A stretch of 40,729 bases of DNA from a virus, in the IMG/VR virus record IMGVR_UViG_3300017969_003508, positions 1 to 40,729 of that record. One strand, written 5' to 3'. Shown here in pieces: positions 35,065 through 40,729 of this stretch; within the stretch, counting starts at the first letter, position 1, and the number at the start of each line of letters is the position of its first letter. A program made the position numbers and the translations under genes. The notes under the pieces were generated by a model. That model searched no databases, was not told the DNA's origin, and saw nothing but the letters and a program-made list of their open reading frames with translations.

Positions 35065-35620
35065 TGTCTAGGTTGTGAATTACGTTTACTTCTTTGCCAA
35101 TTGGCACAGGACTAGTAAATTCAATCCACCAACCTGTACCAGACTCTGTGTACGGAGCGTTTGGACCTGTAGCATCAACTTGGGCAGTTTGTTTAATTTC
35201 ATAGTTGTCAGTAGGAATTTGTATTACATTTTCAACTAAAACTAAAATATGATTAGCTGAAATAGGATAAGGATAATCTGCGTCTCCACTTGTAAGTTCT
35301 CCAAACACAGTTTCAGATCCATCGCCTGCGCCAAGATTTTGCCAAACAATGCCAGGATCTCTGTTTGGCTCTTTAAACCGTACTTCTCTCCACGCACCGT
35401 CTTGATATGCTTCTAATTGATCATCTGTAGTATTATATCTAATTTGTCCTGTAGAACTACCTGTAATTATTCCAGGTGTGCCAGGTCTTTCTGCATCTGG
35501 ACCTTTTGGAACAACCATTGCCCGTTGACTATCTACTACTACTTGATTATCGTAGTCATACTTAACACCCTTGCCGTAAACATTACGTAAATTTGTGTTT
35601 TGGGCTTTGAGTAATCTCAT
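35060..35620 (-). CDS. Virion structural protein with fibre-shaft module, 186 residues
   Basis: Starts MRLLKAQNTNLRNVYGKGVK. Residues about 45-75 (RPGTPGIITGSSTGQIRYNT, then EAYQDGAWREV) are one copy of the RP...G.IRYNT...E.Y..G.W module that also ends the large fibres. The second half is a compact beta domain (SANHILVLVENVIQIPTDNY, then GWWIEFTSPVPIGKEVNVIH) often seen in marine T4-like structural proteins. It is the last gene of a four-gene unit starting at 37536, with 1 base between it and the gene before. A fibre base or baseplate attachment role is possible. No enzymatic motif. Confidence 0.7.
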   Translation of the reverse strand: MRLLKAQNTNLRNVYGKGVKYDYDNQVVVDSQRAMVVPKGPDAERPGTPGIITGSSTGQIRYNTTDDQLEAYQDGAWREVRFKEPNRDPGIVWQNLGAGDGSETVFGELTSGDADYPYPISANHILVLVENVIQIPTDNYEIKQTAQVDATGPNAPYTESGTGWWIEFTSPVPIGKEVNVIHNLDK

Positions 35621-35621
35621 T

Positions 35622-36152
35622 TTAGACTTCCATATAACTAACTGTAGCTGCTAGTACACTGTAACCCGAAAGTGTAACTGTTCCTGTACCAATACCTGCT
35701 GCTGATGCAGTAAACACAGTGCCTGGATTATTGTCTGGTGAATTTATAGCTACAAAGTCTGTATCTCCTGCTGTTACAATTTCATATTGCTTACCGGGAA
35801 CTATTTGACTTACAGATATATTACCAAACGATCCTCCTGTATCTGCTGACATTACAACTCTATCGCCTTGTTCTAAAATAACCCTTTCAGAATCAAAAGT
35901 AAAAGTTTCTCCTGGCGGTAAACTTAGACTTTTAACAACTGCTGTTGTATTAGTATCTACTGGATCATTAAATGGAACCAAATGCATGTCAAATGCAACA
36001 GTATCTGTTGTTGAAGGATTACATACAAGAATGTTTGTAATAGCGTAAGTTTTATTTTGAGGTACAGCGCCTTCGTATGGTGCAGCATTTGCTCCATACG
36101 GATCTAGTAGGTTTGTATCAGTAGTTTTTATTTGTGCATTTACTATCGCCAT
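35622..36152 (-). CDS. Small virion protein with inserted beta module, 176 residues
   Basis: The outer part (TYAITNILVCNPSTTDTVAF, then LPPGETFTFDSERVILEQGD and the C-terminal LAATVSYMEV) is a small beta-sandwich like the 106- and 109-residue proteins elsewhere in the window. Between VSQIVPGKQY and GTGTVTL lies a glycine-rich unit with the pattern G..Y.I...G.TDF......N..GT.FTA...G.GTGTV, widespread as an add-on in phage fibres. It looks like a third copy of the small sandwich family enlarged by a module insertion. It is third in the unit 37536-35060. Confidence 0.65.
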   Translation of the reverse strand: MAIVNAQIKTTDTNLLDPYGANAAPYEGAVPQNKTYAITNILVCNPSTTDTVAFDMHLVPFNDPVDTNTTAVVKSLSLPPGETFTFDSERVILEQGDRVVMSADTGGSFGNISVSQIVPGKQYEIVTAGDTDFVAINSPDNNPGTVFTASAAGIGTGTVTLSGYSVLAATVSYMEV

Positions 36153-36161
36153 TTTTATTCC

Positions 36162-37136
36162 TTAAAAAAGCATTCCAAAAAGAAGTGCTCTGTTTTTACT
36201 TACCAATTCGTCTCTGTTATTATTTTGGTTTACGAAATATATTCCGCTTTTGCCTGTGTATTGATCTGATACATAAATTCTAGCACCGTCTGTTGGTACA
36301 GGCGGTTCAAGTGTAATATCATCATCTCCTGGAACACTATTAATATGTAAGGTATCATCTACTCTCACTGTTCCTGTGCCTGGAGAACGTAAAACTAAAT
36401 CTTCGTTACTAGTAAGTGTTTCAATTACTGTTCCGGCAATGCGTATTTCGTCAAATTCCCAACGGTCTGCGTATAATCTTGATACAGCATTTCCATCTAT
36501 TGAAAAAGTAATAACACTATCTACGCCACTTGTTTCGTCATCCGAAACAACAATACCAGAAACATCAACAATACCGTCACCAATTTGTGGTAATAGTACT
36601 GTTGCAAAAGCTGTAGTGATCGCATCATCTACGTATTTTTTGTTAGGCATATGATTTGGATCTACAACTCTGTTTTCATAATTTGAACTAGTCCCTACAG
36701 TTACAACACCTGAAGTAGAATTTACTAATGTTAAATCTGCTCCGCTTGTGCTAATAAAATTAGTTGCTATACCAACAAAATCTCCTGAATTGTGTCTAGC
36801 TCTCCATAAACCTCTGCCGTTGATTGCATCAGGCGTATCGTCATGATACGCCCAATACACATCATTGCCTTCTTGTCCGTCAGTAATAGTTCTATCAATT
36901 TGAATGCCAGCAGATCCTAAAGAGACTTGTCCTGAAGTTTCTCCAGCATTCAAAACTAATATATTATCATTAACAGTAACTTCTGTCGAATTTACAGTAG
37001 TTGTAACTCCTCTAACAGTAAGATCACCAGAAACTATAACTTCACCGACACCTGTGCCGGTTTCTAAGTATATTGATCCTCCTGATGCAGTTTTTAATGT
37101 AAAATTGTCACTACTTGTTTTTATAAACTTCGACAT
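36162..37136 (-). CDS. Tail-fibre/virion protein, 324 residues
   Basis: Starts MSKFIKTSSDNFTLKTASGG. A beta-rich shaft follows (GEVIVSGDLTVRGVTTTVNS, NDNILVLNAGE, GSAGIQIDRT), then NHMPNKKYVDDAI, a helical segment typical of the trimer-registering part of phage fibres, and EDLVLRSPGTGTVRVDD. The C-terminal RIYVSDQYTGKSGIYFVNQN with NRDELVSKNRALLFGMLF is a short conserved end. This pattern recurs in fibre-like proteins of marine T4-like phages. No catalytic motif. It probably forms a short fibre or fibre base. Gap to the next gene is 9 bases. Confidence 0.72.
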   Translation of the reverse strand: MSKFIKTSSDNFTLKTASGGSIYLETGTGVGEVIVSGDLTVRGVTTTVNSTEVTVNDNILVLNAGETSGQVSLGSAGIQIDRTITDGQEGNDVYWAYHDDTPDAINGRGLWRARHNSGDFVGIATNFISTSGADLTLVNSTSGVVTVGTSSNYENRVVDPNHMPNKKYVDDAITTAFATVLLPQIGDGIVDVSGIVVSDDETSGVDSVITFSIDGNAVSRLYADRWEFDEIRIAGTVIETLTSNEDLVLRSPGTGTVRVDDTLHINSVPGDDDITLEPPVPTDGARIYVSDQYTGKSGIYFVNQNNNRDELVSKNRALLFGMLF

Positions 37137-37149
37137 TAATTAAACCTTA

Positions 37150-37536
37150 TTATATTGCTGTTAAGATTACAATAGATTCGGATGAATCGTCTTGAATTTC
37201 CCAAGTATATTGGTTATTATTAAAGTCTACAGCTTTATGTCCTGTAACTTTTTTCAAAGTAATTCTGTTACCTGTTCCGTCTGAGCCAAACATTACCATT
37301 TCGCCTTCTGTTAACGAAGCAGTAGCTTTATTAACTAAACGGCAATCAAGTGTAGTTGTTCCGTCAGTTACTTTAAACTTATTAGTACCTTTTTGTGCAA
37401 CAATGTATCCAGTGTCAACTGCACCGTTGCCTGTGTTACATTCTACACGAAAGTTGTTTTCTGTTTCTGAACCTACAACACGCTGATCTGGTGTTGCTGG
37501 ATCTCCTAAATATCTTTTATTGAGTGGTCTTCCCAT
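37150..37536 (-). CDS. Small virion structural protein, 128 residues
   Basis: Starts MGRPLNKRYLGDPATPDQRV, then shows short beta strands (YIVAQKGTNKFKVTDGTTTL, VMFGSDGTGNRITLKKVTGH) and ends SSESIVILTAI. The M-G-R-P-L-N-K-[KR]-Y start is often seen in small structural proteins of marine T4-like phages; I have not verified a family. AAGGAGAA is 6 bases before the ATG. It is the first gene of a four-gene late unit and is preceded by a structured leader with three adjacent hairpins, which is unusual in this window. Confidence 0.7.
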   Translation of the reverse strand: MGRPLNKRYLGDPATPDQRVVGSETENNFRVECNTGNGAVDTGYIVAQKGTNKFKVTDGTTTLDCRLVNKATASLTEGEMVMFGSDGTGNRITLKKVTGHKAVDFNNNQYTWEIQDDSSESIVILTAI

Positions 37537-37539
37537 TGT

Positions 37540-37628
37540 TTTCTCCTTGTTAGAAGTCCGATGCGGGTTCTAGCCGCTACGCTGTGGGTACAGCATAAGT
37601 CCGCCTTGCGGCACACTATCTGACACAA
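37540..37628 (-). promoter_or_regulatory. Structured 5' leader with three tandem hairpins
   Basis: Three adjacent stem-loops lie between the late box and the 128-residue gene: CCGC/GCGG (loop 3), GCTGT/ACAGC (loop 4) and GCGG/CCGC (loop 7). The region is GC-richer than the coding DNA. The sequence CGGACTT occurs twice, and an 8-codon open frame (MLYPQRSG) is present. It may be a translational control leader. It does not form a tRNA cloverleaf. Confidence 0.5.
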
Positions 37629-37637
37629 GTATTTATC
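37629..37637 (-). promoter_or_regulatory. Late promoter-like box
   Basis: The minus strand reads GATAAATAC, directly after the TAA of the lipoprotein gene (37640-37642). It would give a leader of about 85 bases for the four-gene unit 37536-35060. Confidence 0.6.
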
Positions 37638-37639
37638 AA

Positions 37640-38128
37640 TTATAAAGAGTTGCGTCTAATACCTAGCGCACGACTTGCTGAATACAAGTCTATGCTTACA
37701 CTATTGTCTTGATTACCGCCGAGGATTGCATACATAGTTCCGTTATTTGTTTCTATCGATCTTATATAAAAACCTACGTGTCCTTGCCAACCTTGATTGC
37801 CTCTTGGGAATATAACAATGTCTCCTGCTTGTATTTCTTCTTTGCTAACTTCATCGCCCCAGGTTAAAAATGAACGAGCCATTAGAGGTACATCACTTAC
37901 ACTTTCACTACCTGATATTCCGCTTTCATTAAGGACAGCATTTACAAAAGCAGCACACCATTCTGTACGAACAGGATCAACCCCTGTGTATTCTCTAAGT
38001 TCTACTCTATCACGATATTCTTGAAGTCCAATTTTTTCTGCTGCGATTTGAATGGCTGGAGTTTGTGTAGTAATAGGCTCACATGCTATTAAGACTAAAA
38101 AAGCAAAAGGTATGATTAATTTTTTCAT
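37640..38128 (-). CDS. Lipoprotein with NlpC/P60- or CHAP-like amidase domain (lysis-type)
   Basis: 162 residues. MKK, a hydrophobic stretch and the lipobox LIAC (Cys16) indicate signal peptidase II processing and lipid anchoring. The rest matches the Cys/His peptidase layout of a small family related to NlpC/P60: TEWCAAFVNAVL with Cys58, MARSFLTWG, AGDIVIFPRG, GHVGFY with His117, then LGGNQDNSV and RALGIRR. It probably cuts peptide bonds of peptidoglycan, as an endolysin-like or envelope-modifying enzyme at the membrane. The start is fixed by the signal peptide, but no ribosome site is seen and a late box ends only 3 bases before the ATG, so its expression route is odd. A terminator and the RNA candidate lie just upstream. 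Confidence 0.78.
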   Translation of the reverse strand: MKKLIIPFAFLVLIACEPITTQTPAIQIAAEKIGLQEYRDRVELREYTGVDPVRTEWCAAFVNAVLNESGISGSESVSDVPLMARSFLTWGDEVSKEEIQAGDIVIFPRGNQGWQGHVGFYIRSIETNNGTMYAILGGNQDNSVSIDLYSASRALGIRRNSL

Positions 38129-38131
38129 AAA

Positions 38132-38140
38132 ATATTTATA
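38132..38140 (-). promoter_or_regulatory. Late promoter box, unusually close to its gene
   Basis: The minus strand reads TATAAATAT, matching all eight bases of the T4 late core, but only 3 bases separate it from the ATG of the lipoprotein gene. With T4 spacing the transcript would start at or inside the start codon. Confidence 0.5.
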
Positions 38141-38144
38141 AAGA

Positions 38145-38175
38145 AAAAGGCCCTACTGTAACAGTAGAGCCTTTT
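38145..38175 (-). terminator. Strong intrinsic terminator
   Basis: A 14-position stem with one mismatch (38145-38158 with 38162-38175) and a 3-base loop. On the minus strand the AAAGGC arm is followed by a T-rich run (TTTTTCTTT). It ends transcripts from the GT25/RNA side before the lipoprotein gene. The plus-strand reading also has TTTT, so it could work both ways. Confidence 0.85.
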
Positions 38176-38388
38176 AAATTAAGGGTGGGTGAAGGACTCA
38201 GGTCTACCTCCAACTAAGCGCCTAGATACTCGTCTATGTTACGCCTAGAACCTCAGTTCTGCTTAGTATCGCAGTTAGCATACTCCACGTCTCCGTAGTA
38301 CATGCCGGGCACTACCCCTAACCAAGTGCGCTTATCCTCTCTAGCCAAGGATTGTTAGCGCCAACCCGTATAACAACGTCTTGTTATA
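38145..38388 (-). ncRNA. Candidate structured small RNA, about 240 nt
   Basis: The largest non-coding stretch (38129-38417) holds no convincing open frame and is clearly GC-richer than its surroundings. Read on the minus strand it begins with ATAACAA-gacg-TTGTTAT, then GCGCT...ATCCT...AGGAT..AGCGC (nested stem), GTTAG/CTAAC, and ACTAAGC...GCTTAGT enclosing AGAAC-tgag-GTTCT. It ends in the strong hairpin terminator. A sigma70-like promoter sits directly upstream. The repeat CGCCTAGA occurs twice, 23 bases apart. I do not recognise tRNA, tmRNA, RNase P, SRP or 6S signatures. Family and function unknown. Confidence 0.6.
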
Positions 38389-38393
38389 TTATT

Positions 38394-38421
38394 AATATAG
38401 CATCAATAAAATAAAAGTCAA
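38394..38421 (-). promoter_or_regulatory. Sigma70-like promoter for the RNA candidate
   Basis: The minus strand has TTGACT (38416-38421), a 16-base spacer, and TATATT (38394-38399). The -35 contains the TGA stop of the GT25 gene. The predicted start is near 38386-38388, at the foot of the first RNA hairpin. Confidence 0.6.
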
Positions 38422-39125
38422 CCATTTTTTTTATTTTTTTTACCTTTTTTCCAACCTTCTGTAATAGACTCTGGATAAACTACAGCAGGATTAGTATAAG
38501 GAGTTTGGTCATCTTTAGTAAATTTTGATGTTGCAATTCTTTCCCAGCATACTACTTGCGGAGGTTCGCAAACATACAAAGGTAATACAGTTGGCGGACG
38601 CATCATAAGATATTGGTCTATTCCAATTTTTACGCCGTTATCTCTAGCATCTTCCCATAACCATTTTGCAGTTTTAGGAGTAAGAGCACACGCATGCACA
38701 CCAAGTGCCTTTTTAATTCTTACAAGTTCTGTTGCCGGTGCTGGAGGAGTATAATCATCTAAATTTTCAACTCGATGACCAAAAGTAGTTGTTACCATAT
38801 CAGGAATATTAATGTTACGTACATCACCTTTTACAACTGCATCGTGTTCTAAAATTATACACGTTTGATTTAATTCTACAATCCGTTTCCAGCATTTGAT
38901 ATGAGAAGCATGACAACAACAATTTCCCATTCTATTTTTGTAAGTTTTATCTTTTTTTGCACCTACTGATTTGAAAGCCTGTCTACATTCTAAAAATTCA
39001 ACAGCATCAATAAATTCATAAGGCAGATTATATTGTTCGCAAGACTCCGCACAAAATTGTGCATATTCCATTGAAATTGGAACTTGGAGTCTGCGAATAA
39101 TAAGTGCTTTAGAAATTTTGCTCAA
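38418..39125 (-). CDS. GT25-family glycosyltransferase (LPS-type)
   Basis: 235 residues. GNCCCHASHIKCWKRIVE followed by CIILEHDAVV corresponds to the GT25 core (G.x.C..SH...W..I......ILEDD). LGVHACALTPKTAKWLWEDA followed by KIGIDQYLM matches the later G..aY.is...A..ll......p.D..l pattern of the family. The family adds galactose or glucose to lipooligosaccharide, or to hydroxylysine in collagens. EHD in place of EDD still offers acidic metal ligands. The C-terminus is Lys-rich. The gene starts 17 bases inside the peroxiredoxin gene, so the two are coupled. The early-type promoter at 39717 likely drives both. Donor and acceptor unknown; surface glycan editing fits the other sugar genes. Confidence 0.75.
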   Translation of the reverse strand: MSKISKALIIRRLQVPISMEYAQFCAESCEQYNLPYEFIDAVEFLECRQAFKSVGAKKDKTYKNRMGNCCCHASHIKCWKRIVELNQTCIILEHDAVVKGDVRNINIPDMVTTTFGHRVENLDDYTPPAPATELVRIKKALGVHACALTPKTAKWLWEDARDNGVKIGIDQYLMMRPPTVLPLYVCEPPQVVCWERIATSKFTKDDQTPYTNPAVVYPESITEGWKKGKKNKKNG

Positions 39126-39645
39126 GATATTTAATACAATTTTCTGGAGTTGATTCTACATATGGATCATCATCTGAACCGTCGTTGTTAATGCCAGGTT
39201 CCTGCCACCATTTTTCAACTACGCCGTCGTTAATAATTGCCATATATCGCCAGCTACGTAATCCAAAACCTAAATGATTCTTGCCGATCAACATACCCAT
39301 AAAACGAGTAAAGTTGCCTGATCCATCTGGAATTACTTTTACGTTTTGAATACCTTGTGACTTTGCCCAAGCATTCATAACAAATGCATCGTTCACGCTC
39401 ATGCAGTAAATTTCATCGATGTCTTGGTTACGGATGTTATCGTAGTTTTCTTCAAATCCAGGTAGCTGAAAAGTAGAACAAGTTGGTGTGAATGCACCCG
39501 GAAGTGAAAATAGAACTACACGCTTACCTTTAAAGTAATCGTCTGTTGTTTTGTCTTCCCAACGATAAGGATTATCTCCTCCGATGCTTTCGTCTCTAAC
39601 TCGTGTTTTAAATGTTACTTGTGGTAACTTAAAGCCTTCAATCAT
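39109..39645 (-). CDS. Peroxiredoxin, Prx5 (AhpE/AhpC-TSA superfamily) type
   Basis: 178 residues. The active site LPGAFTPTCS (Thr53, Cys56) is the Prx5 form of P-x3-T-x2-C, and GLRSWRYMAIINDGVVEKWW provides the conserved Arg region and the following strands. Cys172 in ENCIKYL near the C-terminus could act as resolving cysteine. The family reduces hydrogen peroxide and organic peroxides in the cytosol. In the phage it would protect infected cells or virion assembly from oxidative stress; similar genes are known from marine phages. The leader has a hairpin and the promoter is consensus sigma70, so it is probably expressed early. It overlaps the GT25 gene by 17 bases. Intact length, no missing residues. 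Confidence 0.92.
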   Translation of the reverse strand: MIEGFKLPQVTFKTRVRDESIGGDNPYRWEDKTTDDYFKGKRVVLFSLPGAFTPTCSTFQLPGFEENYDNIRNQDIDEIYCMSVNDAFVMNAWAKSQGIQNVKVIPDGSGNFTRFMGMLIGKNHLGFGLRSWRYMAIINDGVVEKWWQEPGINNDGSDDDPYVESTPENCIKYLEQNF

Positions 39646-39684
39646 AATTTTATTTCCTATATTGTCTGTGTCTGTTGGCTACAA

Positions 39685-39712
39685 TAAAAAATATGGGCTT
39701 ATAGCCCATATT
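39685..39712 (-). terminator. Hairpin plus T-run in the peroxiredoxin leader
   Basis: A perfect 11-bp stem (39690-39700 side with 39702-39712, 10-11 pairs, 3-base loop) AATATGGGCT/AGCCCATATT is followed on the minus strand by TTTTT. It has the form of an intrinsic terminator for read-through from the right, yet it sits just after the sigma70 promoter, so for the peroxiredoxin transcript it is a 5'-terminal stem. Confidence 0.7.
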
Positions 39713-39716
39713 AATA

Positions 39717-39744
39717 ATTATACACGGATATTTATATTTGTCAA
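39717..39744 (-). promoter_or_regulatory. Consensus sigma70 promoter with a late box in its spacer
   Basis: The minus strand has TTGACA (39739-39744), a 16-base spacer and TATAAT (39717-39722). The spacer contains TATAAATAT (39728-39736), a full T4 late core. The -35 includes the TGA of the 32-residue gene. It could be read both early and late for the peroxiredoxin-GT25 pair. Confidence 0.8.
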
Positions 39745-39839
39745 CCTAAAAATACAACCATAGTGCCGCCTAGAATTGCAAGTAATATGACAAATAGCCA
39801 TACATACTGCATTGCTGTTGTATCTCTATGACTCCACAT
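39741..39839 (-). CDS. 32-residue single-pass membrane microprotein
   Basis: The sequence MWSHRDTTAMQYVWLFVILL is followed by AILGGTMVVFLG and stop. One transmembrane helix covers residues about 11-31, with a short polar, positively charged N-terminus. Its ATG shares one base with the TAA of the upstream membrane/coiled-coil gene (TAATG), so translation is coupled. That gene also has a membrane anchor, so the two may act together at the membrane, for example as a holin-like or anti-superinfection pair. The gene is too short for homology by eye. The coupling, the start codon and the clean hydrophobic helix make it credible. Confidence 0.65.
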   Translation of the reverse strand: MWSHRDTTAMQYVWLFVILLAILGGTMVVFLG

Positions 39840-40402
39840 TATTGCATCTCGTTCAATGGATTATCAAGTGCCTCCTGTAGCTTTTCAGTTAAGTCAGCCT
39901 CAACTTCATCCATTCTTTCGCGAACGTCCTTATCTTGTATTTTTAGATCATCACGTAGTTCTCTGTCTAGTGTTTTCATTTCTGTTCTAAATGCTCTAAT
40001 ATCAGTTTGCACATCACGATTCATTTCTTTAGAAGATCTTTCTACACTATCTACTACGCCTTCTATTCTACGTATATCTCCTTTAAGATCGTTTTTTATT
40101 TCATTTGTGTATGTAACTGCTTCACCTAATTGTGTTTCAATAATAGTCATTCTATCATCGTATCCTGACATCATTTCCTGGTACTCTTGCTGTTGATCCA
40201 CAAACGCAATTGCTTCTTCTATCTTTTGATACATTAGGAAGCCGCCATATAGTGATCCTATTACAGCACCTACTAAACTAAGTGCTGCCGTTGCAGTTAC
40301 AAAAGTAACTTTTATTCCAAGGACACGGAACTCTTTGTTCTTTAGATTTTCTATGCCCTCTTCCATATTTTCTAGGCTTTCACCTAAGTCCTTGTCAGCC
40401 AT
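39839..40402 (-). CDS. Membrane-anchored coiled-coil protein, 187 residues
   Basis: The N-terminus is acidic and helical (MADKDLGESLENMEEGIENL). A hydrophobic segment at about residues 27-58 (VLGIKVTFVTATAALSLVGA onward) gives one or two membrane passes. The rest, to the end, is a long charged coiled coil (RMTIIETQLGEAVTYTNEIK, EMNRDVQTDIRAFRTEMKTL, RMDEVEADLTEKLQEALDNP). A strong AGGAGAGGG ribosome site precedes it, only 11 bases after the stop of the next gene to the right. Proteins of this plan lie near structural genes in marine T4-like phages. A role in lysis timing, envelope contact or membrane-linked assembly is possible. It resembles no enzyme. Confidence 0.72.
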   Translation of the reverse strand: MADKDLGESLENMEEGIENLKNKEFRVLGIKVTFVTATAALSLVGAVIGSLYGGFLMYQKIEEAIAFVDQQQEYQEMMSGYDDRMTIIETQLGEAVTYTNEIKNDLKGDIRRIEGVVDSVERSSKEMNRDVQTDIRAFRTEMKTLDRELRDDLKIQDKDVRERMDEVEADLTEKLQEALDNPLNEMQ

Positions 40403-40413
40403 TGCCCTCTCCT

Positions 40414-40729
40414 TTATTTTTCATACTGCTGTCTTACCATATCTCTATGCAATTGATCGCTTGCCCCATTAAACAATCTTGCGTTAGGATTATCATAATT
40501 CTGTTGCCCTTCATATATTTCTTTAGGTGCATAAAATGCTCCGTCTGCAAGTCCGTCTGATTGATATGCTCTAAAGTTTGGATTATATCCCATTAGTGCT
40601 GCATTAGCATCTTCGTTGTCTGTGCCTGCTAGTGCTTCTGCAACTAGTGCATCCTCTTTTGCATTTTGATCTTCAAATGATTCTGTACTTTCTTCAATTG
40701 CATTTTCTACTATGCTTGACTCTAAATCT
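40414..40729 (-). CDS. C-terminal part of an unidentified, probably structural, protein
   Basis: The minus-strand frame is open to the window edge, so the N-terminus is missing; 104 residues are visible. The first part is acidic and Ala/Glu-rich. The end, ALMGYNPNFRAYQSDGL, KEIYEGQQNYDNPNARLFNG and ASDQLHRDMVRQQYEK, is well-ordered and resembles the C-terminal tail of a conserved structural protein of marine T4-like phages, but I cannot name it. The stop is 11 bases before the ATG of the membrane/coiled-coil gene, with a strong ribosome site in between, so it lies in the same transcription unit. Confidence 0.7.
   Translation of the reverse strand, partial: DLESSIVENAIEESTESFEDQNAKEDALVAEALAGTDNEDANAALMGYNPNFRAYQSDGLADGAFYAPKEIYEGQQNYDNPNARLFNGASDQLHRDMVRQQYEK

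Noticed and set aside
37556-37620. tRNA gene suggested by GGGTTCTAGCC and adjacent hairpins
   Set aside because: The three hairpins do not form a cloverleaf, there is no acceptor stem pairing or proper T-arm, and the tract follows a late box as a leader.
38180-38390. tmRNA, group I intron, RNase P or 6S RNA
   Set aside because: No tag frame or tRNA-like ends, no intron core or split gene, and none of the conserved RNase P, SRP or 6S blocks were seen. Kept only as an unknown structured RNA.
1-40729. CRISPR array, integrase, toxin-antitoxin or restriction genes
   Set aside because: No regularly spaced direct repeats of 20-40 bases in non-coding DNA and no matching protein motifs were found. 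The repeats present are coding domain repeats.

Overview
The window looks like part of a large, AT-rich, T4-superfamily marine myovirus, of the kind that infects cyanobacteria or marine proteobacteria. Three things support this. Very large fibre and baseplate-type proteins, built from modules recurrent in marine T4-like phages, fill most of one strand. The intergenic gaps carry matches to the T4 late promoter (TATAAATA), usually overlapping the stop codon of the gene before. Host-like metabolic genes (heptose synthesis, carbamoyltransferase, 2OG-Fe(II) oxygenases, peroxiredoxin) are interleaved with virion genes. The phage assignment is confident; the exact host and family are not. Heptose genes point to a Gram-negative host. 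No portal, capsid, terminase, tRNA, integrase or CRISPR array is visible here.

Layout. (1) Positions 1-2353, plus strand: an overlapping ADP-heptose operon, hldE (5' end outside the window), hldD, a cupin and gmhB. It ends tail to tail with (2) 2350-10124, minus strand: a 2148-residue structural protein, a 302-residue fibre-like protein and a 131-residue protein. (3) 10200-12815, plus strand: two distantly related unknown proteins and two 2OG-Fe(II) oxygenases. These converge by a few bases on (4) 12812-15541, minus strand: a NodU/CmcH-type carbamoyltransferase and a GT9 (heptosyltransferase-like) enzyme behind a perfect sigma70 consensus promoter. (5) 15616-37536, minus strand: the adhesion block. 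It holds a 235-residue unknown protein, a Cys/Gly-rich adhesin, two giant paralogous fibres (1902 and 1467 residues) with chitin-binding-like repeats, two paralogous pectate-lyase-fold fibres (1118 and 825 residues) and several small virion proteins. (6) 37640-40729, minus strand: a lipoprotein amidase/endolysin-like protein, a GC-richer structured RNA candidate with its own promoter and terminator, a GT25 glycosyltransferase, a Prx5 peroxiredoxin, a 32-residue membrane microprotein, a membrane/coiled-coil protein and the C-terminus of a further protein.

How it may work together. hldE, gmhB and hldD cover every step from heptose-7-phosphate to ADP-L,D-heptose. With the GT9, GT25, carbamoyltransferase and perhaps the oxygenases, this suggests a phage programme that remodels a surface glycan, either host LPS (for example to block superinfection) or a glycosylated virion component. 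The structural genes sit behind late boxes. The glycan and redox genes on the same strand sit behind near-perfect sigma70 promoters, so they look like early cargo modules inserted into the late region.

The most striking structural observation is fibre diversification by clean domain insertion. Pairwise comparison of the two paralogous fibre pairs shows a LamG lectin, a roughly seven-blade Asp-box propeller and a cupredoxin with all four type-1 copper ligands, each present in one paralog and absent from the other. Dockerin/EF-hand-like Ca-binding loops occur in two giant proteins. The best candidate for a previously undescribed element is the roughly 240-nt structured RNA at about 38145-38388.
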